In this document: one piece after another, positions 48,044 through 57,952 of the stretch
How positions within the stretch are numbered: position 1 is the stretch's first letter
Layout: every line of letters begins with the position of its first letter
Source of the DNA: Neostapfia colusana
Lineage: Eukaryota > Streptophyta > Magnoliopsida > Poales > Poaceae
NCBI GenBank assembly: GCA_030760725.1
Contig: JASWHV010000008.1
Location: forward strand, 44,340,057 to 44,404,056
Direction of reading: 5' to 3'
Length of the DNA: 64,000 nucleotides
Translations under genes and position numbers: made by a program
The notes under the pieces: generated by a model
Told to the model about the DNA's origin: nothing
Databases searched by the model: none
Seen by the model: the letters and a program-made list of their open reading frames with translations, nothing else

Positions 48044-50239
48044 GAAGAGGGACCACTCATCGTCTGCTTCCTGTCCGCCTCATCCTTGACTGCCTCCCTT
48101 AGGATGAGCTCGGCCAAGGAGAGTGCAGCCAGAGCAACCACATCCCTAGCCCCTTCAGGATCCGCCGCCGGCTCACGAAAGCCACGAAGGAGATGAAGAT
48201 TGAATACGGGGTAGTGAGACAGCACGGCCCCTAACGCCACTCGATCGGGCCCCGTAGAAGACCCCGGCTTCCCCGACATTCCGTCGCTGACCATCCACCG
48301 CACCGAGCGCCTTGACCAGCCGATCGGAGAGCCCGACTCCGGACTGGTCGCCGAGCACCAGGTCACATATCGACCGCCCGACACCTCAGAAGCTGTCAAG
48401 CTCTGACTAAAGCATCAAGAAGCGCTGGTTGACTTGCCGAAGCCACGACTCCGGGGAGGTGACATCCTCCAATGTAGTGGCCAGCATTGGACCCAGCATC
48501 CGGTCACAAGTCGGCGCCACCAGGCGCTGAGCCTTCTCCAAAGATCGCTTCTCAGTAGAGAGATAGGCATGAAGACTCTCAACATCCCCTCCGAGCCTTA
48601 GCCAAATCTTTAGTGACGGTAATGCGCCCCTGTGTATATGCAACAAGACATACCCCAAAGATGTAAAGCTGGCGCGGATGCTGAAAGCTGAAAGATGAAA
48701 GAGAATAAGGGACCAACCCACGATTTGGTCCCTCGTCTTCTCCACAACAACCACGGCTTCCTGGATCTCCCGGCTGTAGGCTGACAACTGTTCCGTAGCC
48801 TGAGCCACGCCCCCTTGTGCGGTCTTGGCAACCGCATGAAGGGGGGCGAACTCCGTGAAAGACGACGCTGCTTCCTCGACCGCGGCCTTATTTTCCCGAG
48901 GCATTTCCTCCGCAATGCCCCAGGCCCTCTCGAGCTCCGCCCACACCTCTGCTAGCTCGGCCTCCACGTGGCAACGACGATCATTGCTATCACGAAGAAA
49001 CCGGGAGTCCTCAGAAGCTCGGTGAAATCGCTCCTAGTGACAAAGTAGAGGCCCCTTGTTAGAACGCAAGAATCTACGATGGAAAGGAAAGAAGAAAAAG
49101 GCTCACCAGACCGCTCGGAGCCACCTCCCGCAATTGCTCGAGCACGGCGTCTAGACGGTCGCGCTCCGCCAAGAGACTCGACTGGACGACAATGAGTTGG
49201 GAGTACAGGGAACCCAGGTCCCCTTCTCGCCCCTGATCATCCGGCCCTGAGACGCCACCGGCTTCGGCATCGGTGACTCCCACACCCGGGACCGGCAGGC
49301 GCTCCAACATCGGAGGTCGGGGAATAACACCTATAGCCACAACTTCACCTCCAGCGACAGCGGGGCCCAGGAAAGCCGCCAAACAGAAGGCCGCGGCAGG
49401 CTTTTTCCTCACCAATTCAGTCATCGGTAAGGCTGGCCCCCTCGCTGAGTTCTCAGGCGGGGCCGCAGCGCTCGAGAGAACCTCCTACGCACGGACGGGT
49501 CTCTTGCGCAAAGGCATGGATCATAAAACCGAATCGGGAGAAAGACAATACAGCAAGAGGGAAAGGAAAGTACCTATTTTTCTGCCAAAGAAAAGCACAT
49601 GATCCGCATGATGAAGATGCGCTGTCCGGGGAACAAAAAAATGGCGGGTAGTGGAATGAAAGCCGGAGTCACCGCTTTTGGCTTTCAATCACCCAAAGAT
49701 GTGGAGCCACGCTCAACGAGAGCCGTTTGTCCAGGCTCGGCGCCCGGTCGACCCTCCTCCAACGCTCGATCATCCATCCGCCGTGATAGCTCAAAGGGCA
49801 AGGGCCCCCATTGATATGAGCAACCGGTGCCCGAGCTCCTGAAAGGATGGTGTCAAGCCCCATGCACGGGCTTGGATGCCCGCTCCGCAACTACTTGAGC
49901 GGCAGGGGTTGGAGCCTTAGTCGGGCTACGTCTGCTCTCTGTCGACCCGGTGTTGTCCTCCGATGACGACTAGGGGTTAGATTCACTGGCCGCACATGCC
50001 ACATGCCTCCGCTTCTCATGTTGGATCTGGCGAGCTTTAGCCTCGTCCCTCTTCCACATTTGGCGGCCTCCAAGGCGGCCCATGATGCCCGCCTCTCCCG
50101 GTCCTCAGGGACTTTGGGCAGGCTCACGATGCCCCATAGCACGTAAGCATTCATAGAAGCCACGCTGAGAGGAGGCGGCATGGGGGAACAGGGCTCGCTG
50201 GCGCTCGACAACAAGATCACCTGAAAACGGCGAGACATC
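48044..50239 (-). pseudogene. Coiled-coil retroelement-type gene, longest copy, still broken
   Basis: This copy keeps sequence upstream of the array junction. On the minus strand frames run 49891-50250 (119 codons), 49074-49424 (116 codons), 48407-48967 (186 codons, helical: MEAELAEVWAELERAW) and 48040-48399. Likely splice sites include a donor GTGAGC just below 49107, an acceptor CACTAG near 49035 and an acceptor ATACACAG near 48630. The 48407-48967 frame is open here because the TAG of units A and B is a Lys codon. The 3' part still needs a frame change near 48400, so it is called a pseudogene. It looks like a Transposase_28-type protein of grasses; function is unknown and the family call is tentative. 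Confidence 0.45.
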
Positions 50240-50299
50240 CACTGCAGCAAACTACCACATTACAACGACCAAGCAAAATTAGGATGAAATTAGGGTTGG

Positions 50300-50480
50300 C
50301 CATCGTAATTTAAATTTTTTACATCAGCTAGTTCTAGCCGTCATAAATAAGATCTTACTTATGACTGTCAGGGCCTAGCCGTCGTAAATAATAGGCTATT
50401 TACGACAGCCAGGCAATATCCATCGTAAATTAGTCTTATTTACGACGGTCAGGAGCTAGCCGTCGTAACTAAGGTCTATA
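50300..50480. repeat. CACTA subterminal repeats
   Basis: A motif around CCGTCGTAAAT and its inverse ATTTACGACGG or TTTACGACAG occurs at least six times in both orientations over 180 bp. Such clusters near the ends are binding sites for the element's own DNA-binding protein in En/Spm. This supports the left end near 50240. Confidence 0.75.
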
Positions 50481-51400
50481 TACCCGTGGGCCCTAGCTTG
50501 ACTCGAGCATTCATGCCTGCGCCGACCCGGAGCCCAAGCCGCCTGAGTCACCGCCCACCGCCGCCCGCCACGCCCCCGCCAGTCACCAGCCCTCGCCACC
50601 GAGCCTCCCTCCTTTCACCCCCACCCCCACCCCGCCGCCACCGCCCCGGAGCCACGCTGCCCCCGAGGCGGCCGCGCCCCGCTGCTGCCTGGCGTGGAAC
50701 CGTCCGCCCCGAGCTGGCCACCCCCGCCCCCGATCCGGCCGCCCCGGAGCCAGCCGCCGTCGGCCAACACGCCACCGCGGTCCGCCGCAAGAAAATTATT
50801 TAAGTGCTTGTATCATATTAAAAATGTGTGTAGTTTATTAAATAGTTATGTTTAAGTGATTAAATGCTTAGTTTAGCTAGTTTACTTACTAATTTAGAAT
50901 TTAAGTTTCTTGATTTCTTTAATTCTGGTGATAATTAGTGTTACTTTAGTTAAATTAGTTATTAGTTAGTATTATAATTAATTTATTGTTTAGTTTTTTG
51001 TTTAGCGTTTCTTTTAGTTAGTATTATTTTTGCCTTCGTTGACACCGAGCACGTGGCCCCCGCCATCCTGTGCGCCACCGCCCCCCACCCCCGCTGTCGC
51101 CGCTGCTCCCGACTGCCGCCACACCCTCACCCACGCCCAGCTCCGAGCCGCCGCTCCGGCTCCCGGCTCCCACCGCCCCTCAGCCCCAGCGCCTCCCCGG
51201 CCCCCCTGGCCCCCCGTCCGCGAACCCCTGGCCCCCGGCCCCGCGCCAATGCCCCGGTGTGCCCCCCGAACCCGGCAGCCCACCCCGCCGCCGCCGAACT
51301 TCGCGCCCTCGTCGAGTCATTTTTAATAATTGTGTTTTATTTATTAATTACTTGCATGAAAATTGTTTGAAAATTGAGTGTTAATTATTTCCTTCATGAC
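50481..51400. other. GC-rich and AT-rich blocks in the CACTA leader, no gene
   Basis: Two C-rich blocks (about 50500-50800 and 51040-51320) flank an AT-rich stretch. Both read as Pro/Ala-rich frames on every register, which composition alone explains. They probably form the untranslated leader region of the CACTA element; no domain is recognised. Confidence 0.4.
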
Positions 51401-51762
51401 GGTTAGCTATATACACCGGCGTGACAGCATGTAGCACAATAATTAATAGTAGGACATCTATTAAGCCGGGCTTCAAGGCGAACGGTGTCGGTGCGGACGC
51501 GAAGCGCTCATTGGAACACGACGGTGTATACGAGACATACACTGGCTACCTCCTAACCTTTCCCTTTCTTTCTATATTTCTTTCCTCTTTCTCTTATTTG
51601 AACACATGAAAACCGTCCTAAATATGTTTTTTATGATGGTATTGAATGAATCGAAACTGAGTAACGTAACCTATGTGTCACCCATTTTGAACCGTCACCT
51701 GTCACTTGCGCTACACACATGAGGTGTGTAGGTTCAGAATTGTCCCTTTTTGGGACAGCCTC

Positions 51763-51958
51763 GGAGTGACTGAAAGATCTTGCTTATGGCGAGACGTGAG
51801 AGGTCCAGATCCTGATGAAGTTTTGGTTGTATAACTCTGATGTTCTCTGCTGTACCATTTCGGGAATGCAGTTAGAGAACTGCGGGGTTATGCTACCGAA
51901 ATTTCATCAGGATCTGGACCCCGTGTCTCGTTGTAAGCAAGCTCTCTCGGTCACTCTT
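51763..51958 (+). ncRNA. Long imperfect hairpin in the CACTA leader
   Basis: Two arms of about 95 bases (51763-51857 and 51866-51958) are inverted complements with a loop of about 8 bases. The core is a perfect 18-bp pairing: GGTCCAGATCCTGATGAA at 51802-51819 with its complement at 51903-51920. Further paired tracts include GAGTGAC with GTCACTC and TCTTGCTTA with TAAGCAAG-type sequence. It lies just upstream of the TNP2 start. It could fold into a small-RNA precursor; no known microRNA is recognised. Confidence 0.6.
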
Positions 51959-52031
51959 TAGTGGGTTTAGGACACATCCTTCCCAAACGTGTGATATCTG
52001 GCGTTGCTGAATTTGGTTTTTGGGATCAAAT

Positions 52032-55000
52032 ATGGGTGAAGACCGTAGTTGGATGTATATTGGTTGGAAAAAGAATGGAGGTCACTAAGATAAGTGGGTG
52101 ACCAAGACTACGGATTTTGTGGATCATGCTTTTTCATTAGCCAAGATAAATAAGGTGTGGTGTCCATGTAGAAGATGCTAGAATATGAGGTGTTTGGACA
52201 AGAGAACGCTTCATTTACTTGTGACAATACGGTTTTGTACCACATTATGATGTGCGGGTCTTTCACGGCACTTTATGAGGCTTTAGAAGATTGAACAAAA
52301 TACTTTTGGGTCTAGGTATGAAATATAAGAAGATTGATGCGTGCCCAGACAACTGCATGCTTTTATAGAAAAGAGAGTGACAATGAGAACAAGTGCTTGA
52401 AGAGTGGTAAATCGAGGTTTGTCGAAGTTGTTAATGATGACGGCGACAATGTGATGACAGAAGTCGCACATAAGCAACTTCTTTACTCCCCGTCACACCT
52501 CGGTTGAAACGATTGTTCCTCTCTAGAAGAACTGCTAGACACATGAGGTGTCACAAAGAAGGTTTGTGTGATAACGATCGAGTACTGGTGCACCCGTCCG
52601 ATGGTGATGCATAGAAGGCGCTGGACAGCTTCCATGCAGACTTCGCTAGTGATGTGAGAAATGTTCGCATCGGGTTATCCACAGATGGCTTCTCACTTTT
52701 CAGTACAAATGCCCACACCTGGCCGGTTTTTTACTATTTCGTACAACCTACCACCTGCTCTTTGTATGAAATATGAGTTCATATTCCTTTGTCTCATTCT
52801 ATATGGACTGGATCATCCTGGTCCACACCTGAACGTGATGTTGCAACCCCTAATCGAATAATTGAAACGGTTCTGGATAGGAGTTGAAGCATACGACTGT
52901 TACAAAAAGCAGAAATTCAACTTTCGAGTTGCGTACTTGTGGTCTGTCCATGATTTCCCATTATATGGCACGTTTGCTAGCAGGAGCGTCCATGGACGTT
53001 TGACATGTATGATATGTGCTTTAGACACAGATTGTTTTCATCTAACTCATGGTGGCGAGATCTGCTACTTTGATTGTCATAGACATTGGTTGCCCCAGAA
53101 TCTGGTGTTTAGGCAGCAGAAGAATGCTTTCTAAAAGAACACTATTGTGACGAGGAGACCGCTGAAGCATTTAAGTGTGTTAGAAATTGGTAATATGTTG
53201 GAGAAACTTGTGGTAGATAAATATCGTTCGGGATTTTATATAGGTTATGGAGAGTTAGAGCATTGGACTAACAGATGTGGACTATGGGACCTACCGTACG
53301 TCATGTCGTTGATTTTAATGCACCTGGAGCGTAACATAGACGAATGCATCATAAGCACGTGCCTGGATATGCCTGGCAAAACAAAAGACAATATAAAGGC
53401 TCGAAATGATTTGACTGATTTTTGTAATTGCCCAACGCTTGAGCTCTCTGAAAGTGGTGGTAAGCCACGTGCTTCTTTCTATCTTAAACCTAACCAGAAG
53501 AAAGAAGTTTTGAATTGGTTGAAAGGGTTAAACATCCCCGATGGCTACGCTGCTAGCTTGAGATGAGTCGTTAATGTCAGAACAGGAAAACTAACTGGGA
53601 TAGAGTCATGATTATCACATAATCATGGAAAGACTCCTACCTGTTATGTTTCGGGGCTACCTTGATGATGCAGTTTAGAAAGTGTTAGCCGAGCTTAGCT
53701 ATTTTTATAGGCACATATGTGCTAAAGAAATCATGATAGAGATGATGGGGAAGTTGGAAAACGAGATACCAGTTCTTTTATGTAAGATGGAAAAATATTT
53801 CCTCCAGGTTTTTTGAATCCAATGCAACATCTCCTTATTCATCTACGGTATGAAGCTAAAGTGGACGACCCTTTGCAATATAGGTGGATGTAACATATTG
53901 AAAGAGCACTAAATATCTTAAACCAATGGTTGGCATTAGGGCTAGAGTTGAAGGGTGCATCGCTGAAGCGTTTACTCTTAAGGAGGTAGGATATTTTTCA
54001 AGTGTTTACTTTGCAGAGGAAAACAATGTCTATGCTTCTACATGCGGTACAATGTGGATGAAGATCCTCCTTGTAGTGACCTATCCATTTTTGGAACGAG
54101 GGGCACCCCAGTTGGTAGTAGCACGAACTACAATTGTACCGCGAAAGAAAGTTAGGCTGCATTGCTGTACATGTATGCTAATATAGATGAGATGGACAAA
54201 TATTTCGAGTAAGTGTTTATTCTACATCTATGGTACGTAATATTCTTTACTATACCTTAATGCTAATATTCATGTTTTTTGGACAGTGCTTTTCATAAGC
54301 AAGATTGGACACTTAGACATCAACCGACAAGCAAGCAGGTAGAAACGATGCGACGACATGGAGTTAATGGAGGGCCTAATTTTCTATCATGATTTCAAGA
54401 TCAAGTAACATTTTCTTGTCACTTATCTATTCTAAATTATATAGTAGTATGTAAAAAATGTTCTTATAAGTTCATATTGTGGACAGTGTGTAAAAGATGT
54501 TGATGTCCATCAAGACTTGCGACAACTATCTTACGGAATATTCAAAATTAGAATCTACGGTCGGTACAACCTCATCAGCTGATTTCGTTCGACTCAGTTT
54601 GAAGCTCTTCGTACTCTTGCGGCAACGACTAATACTAGAGTTGTGACGAGAGCAATCAATGTTGAAGGGCGGGAAACAAATTACTATGAATCATTAACAA
54701 AATTCTCGAATTCAACTTGGCCGGTAATTAAGAACTTAAAGCAGTTTTATTTGATTGTGACTGGTTTGATAACCATAATGTAACCTGTGAAAACCAATTT
54801 GGCATGGTCGAAGTGAAACACAACTAAAAGCTGCGAGGGTACGACTCTTTTGTCCTTGCAGACCAAGTTGAGCAATTGTATTATCTACCTTATCCATGCC
54901 AGAAGATGAGTGTTTTGTGGGTCGTACACAAGGTCAATCCTCGTGAACGGTTATATACCCCAAGTGATGTTGGGTACCATGATACTTCGACGTCCGTTGG

Positions 55001-55085
55001 TGAGTTCGATGACTTAGTTGGAGACGTCGATGATTTACAGACTCGCGAGAAGTGCGAACAGAAACCAGTCACTAAAACAGTTTGA
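52032..55085 (+). pseudogene. CACTA TNP2-like transposase, multiple stops and frameshifts
   Basis: This is the remnant of the DDE-type transposase of En/Spm elements. In order, it shows a transposase-associated N-terminal domain from ATG 52032 (GEDRSWMY, then CPCRRC near 52160); the TNP2 core across 52661-53566 (AYDCYKKQKFNFRVA, LWSVHDFPLYG, DMPGKTKDNIKARNDL); a DUF4218-like part at about 53586-54180; and a DUF4216-like part at 54700-55085 (YYLPYPCQKM). At least ten in-frame stops or frame changes occur, for example TAA at 52859 and TAA at 53132. Order and spacing match full-length TNP2 proteins of plants, so this was a complete gene. It lies upstream of the second CACTA gene on the same strand. 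Confidence 0.85.
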
Positions 55086-55517
55086 TGGTCTGGTTTAAGA
55101 AGTAGAGTAAATGAGCGAGATTCTGATGACTTTTACAAATGAATACAAGTAATGTTTTCTTCATTTATTGTCTCATGTTGTATATTTTATAATAATTATA
55201 CTTATCAAAGCATCGTTAAAATAGGATTTCGTCGGACAAGGGTAAGGGTTTGAAGAGGACCGTGAAGAGGTGTCACACCCGGTTTCTCCGAAGAACAACC
55301 GAGTGAATATCACATGTATGCCAGGATCATTTTCTCATACATGTGATGGCAAATAGTGAAGCATCATTTATTACAAGCCAGGTGTCGAATATAAATATGT
55401 CTTACAAAGCATATGTCTCGATGGACGATAATAAGTTCATAACATGTAAATAAAATAGCAGCGGAATATTATTCTTGTGGGCTCCGTCACAGGCGTTGCC
55501 CGGGGGACTACATGAAC

Positions 55518-56740
55518 CTAGAATCCTTCTTCAGGTCCGAAGTCTTGGTCATTGAACACCACATCATCCCCTTGACGTGAGCAGCAATTTAAACCAACAA
55601 ATATGCAAGTTTGAGTACCGTGGGTACTCAGCAAGTGTGGGAAAGTTATGTCATGCATGGCTAGACCAAAGAGAGGTTGAACTCATGGTTAAAGAACTAC
55701 GCAATTATTACCTACCACCTTAGCTTATTAAGCACCTACATTACTACACAGGTGAAATGGTCCCAATCTCCCATCCCATCATCATAATCAAATAACTATA
55801 ACATCATTTCCAATGTTAAGCTCCCCGCTTAACATACACAACTTCCAAAGTCATCATCCTCTAATCATGAATAAGTCCAAGCCGCTCTTGACCGTGAGCA
55901 CGGCTGTCATGACAGTTTTGACTCTGCAGAGTTTGCACCACTGTACCCCCATGTATTGATTTCATCCCCCGTTGCCGGGTGGACTAAAAGAACCTCCATT
56001 ATGCCAGTGGCTACGAACCACATTCACACTTCCCAGGTGTGTAGCCAGGAGATCACTACGAAGCCTTTTCAAAGGGATTCCCGACGAGCGTGGGCCCACT
56101 GAGGTTTCACCCCTAACAGCATACAAGAGGCTCTAACCCCGCTGCAGTGGCCCTCTCTTGAGCCTTGCGGTTCATATGGTAGTCCAGCTGACACCCACTC
56201 CCCGCACCATCCAACACACCCATACTACGCCAGGGATACACCTAATTAATTGGCCAAGCTGCCCCATCTCAGCATGTGGTTTGCACGGTAAAGCCAGGTT
56301 ACATGCTCCATGACCCGGTCCTTAGGATCCAGGCAAGTACTAAACACAAACCCGAGTCTCGTACACCCAGCACCAACCAAATCATCCAACTTGCCTCGAT
56401 CCCTACCTCTACATAACTCATAATATCTCATTCAAGAGTATGGTAAATAAACTGATGATCTCATATCCCAATTATCCCATTCTAAGCATGGCTAAGCACA
56501 AGTAATATGAGTGAATGACATAATAAAACAAATCCCAACCCAAGCTACAAGGAAACAAGATAATGCAATTCTAGGGAAACATCCTAGCATGGGTTTCATA
56601 TTTCAATTGACAATGCAAATAACTCTATGTACTCATCCTAGCATAGGATCAAAGTGGTCAAGGACACTTGCCTTCTTCCTGCTGCTCTGGGAATGGATAG
56701 TCCTGATCTTGGAAGGGAAGAACTTGCTCTGGGGCAGGTT
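55518..56740 (-). other. Acidic two-exon micro-gene inside LTR-delta
   Basis: On the minus strand, segment one (56740-56672) follows GCATGAGTAG and reads PAPEQVLPFQDQDYPFPEQQ, then EEG. Its end is AAG/GCAAGT, a good GC-type splice donor. Segment two (55570-55518) follows CACGTCAAG and reads GDDVVFNDQDFGPEEGF and stop TAG. The phases match the pair in LTR-gamma (one base plus two). The second segment is acidic but does not share the CTPP ending of LTR-gamma. The upstream start is unknown. Confidence 0.45.
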
Positions 56741-57926
56741 CTACTCATGCCAACACACATAGCAAAAGAAAACAACAATCCATAAGACATAGTTCACACT
56801 TTCACTCCACACATACATGCATATGATAGTCATCCACATTTTTGAGTGTTGTGTTTACTCTAGCTGTGTTCATTTTTAGCCTTCATGCACTTTTAAACAT
56901 ATGTATATGATTTCTAACTTTTGTATTTCAGATTTCTGTTTGCACACTATATATGAATTTTCAATTTGAATAAATTCTTTATATTTAATTAATATACTTC
57001 TTTACTACCAAGTTTGCATGGAAGGTATTTTCCTACTCCAAATGGGCTTTCAGATCTTCTACCAAATCCTAAACTGAAATCTTTAGATTTGGAAACTTCA
57101 TTTATCATTTTCTAGTTATGCATACCTATTTTCCTATATTTTCAGATTTATTTTCTATGCCTAAATGTGAACTTTATTATGAAAATAGTAAGACACATCA
57201 TCTAAACAGAATAGGTTCTGATCTAAAATATTAAATAATATATTTTTGAACTTCTTCTTCTGATGTGAACTAATTTAAATTTATTTTACCAATTTTTAGA
57301 ATTATTTTCTAACCTTAAAATGTGTCCCTATAACTAATAAATGTGAACAATCAATTAGACAGATTCATTTCAGCTTAAAATCTACTTTTTAACTCATTCC
57401 AAAGTTTTCCAAGTGCTAGGAGAGTTTAAATTTGAATTTACAATGTGTTTGCCTCACCTTTTTAAATTTAAATCCTAATCACATATTCAATTTTCTGAAT
57501 TTAATATCATATAGGGTCAAAAAGATAAATCCACCCTACTACAGGGTCTAATTTATTATTTCATAAATTTCCAGGGGTCTAGCTACACATAACAGAGGGG
57601 TTTTCCTAATTTTTATTAAGTCCAGGGGCTAAAACTGATTTTTAAATGAATTTACATGAATTTCTGAAGTTCCAGGGGCTAGATCAGAAGTTTCTGGGGC
57701 TAGCTCGTGTTTTCCGAGATCCCCAGGCGGTAGCGTGTAAGAATCCCGGCCTTTATAACGCGGGGCTGATGTGGACCGTCCGATTTAAAACAGACGGCTC
57801 AGATTAGATCGCCGAACCGGTACGCGTGGGTTTTAATTCTACAGTGCGATTTAAAATAGACGGCGCACAAGCGGCCACGTCGCCCTGGCCGGAGCCAGCC
57901 CGCGCTGCCCTGCGGCGCGCGGCGGC

Positions 57927-57952
57927 GGGGGGGGGGGGGGGGGGGGGGGGGG
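57927..57952. repeat. Run of 26 G
   Basis: A homopolymer in the GC-rich leader of LTR-delta. Its length is unreliable in any assembly. It creates the poly-Gly and poly-Pro stretches seen in overlapping frames. Confidence 0.95.

Larger units (their letters stand above)
42256..49424. repeat. Tandem array 2, unit C
   Basis: Last unit. Its right end is fixed where AATTCAGTCAT continues into CGGTAAGG (49425) instead of AAACAGCC. It differs from A and B from 46750 onward at many sites (ACCATGACG, CAACCTTGGG, GACCCACGAGG, GGGATTTGGTTTG, CATCAAGAAG). To the left it matches unit B. Confidence 0.93.

Noticed and set aside
1..49424. Possible CRISPR-like or satellite array
   Set aside because: Unit lengths are 7-10 kb and the contents are LTR retrotransposons; there are no short regularly spaced repeats.
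50486..50803. Proline-rich frame of 105 codons at the CACTA left side, and similar ones at 51030-51384
   Set aside because: All registers on both strands are open here because of C/G-rich composition, and they contain Pro/Ala/Arg only.
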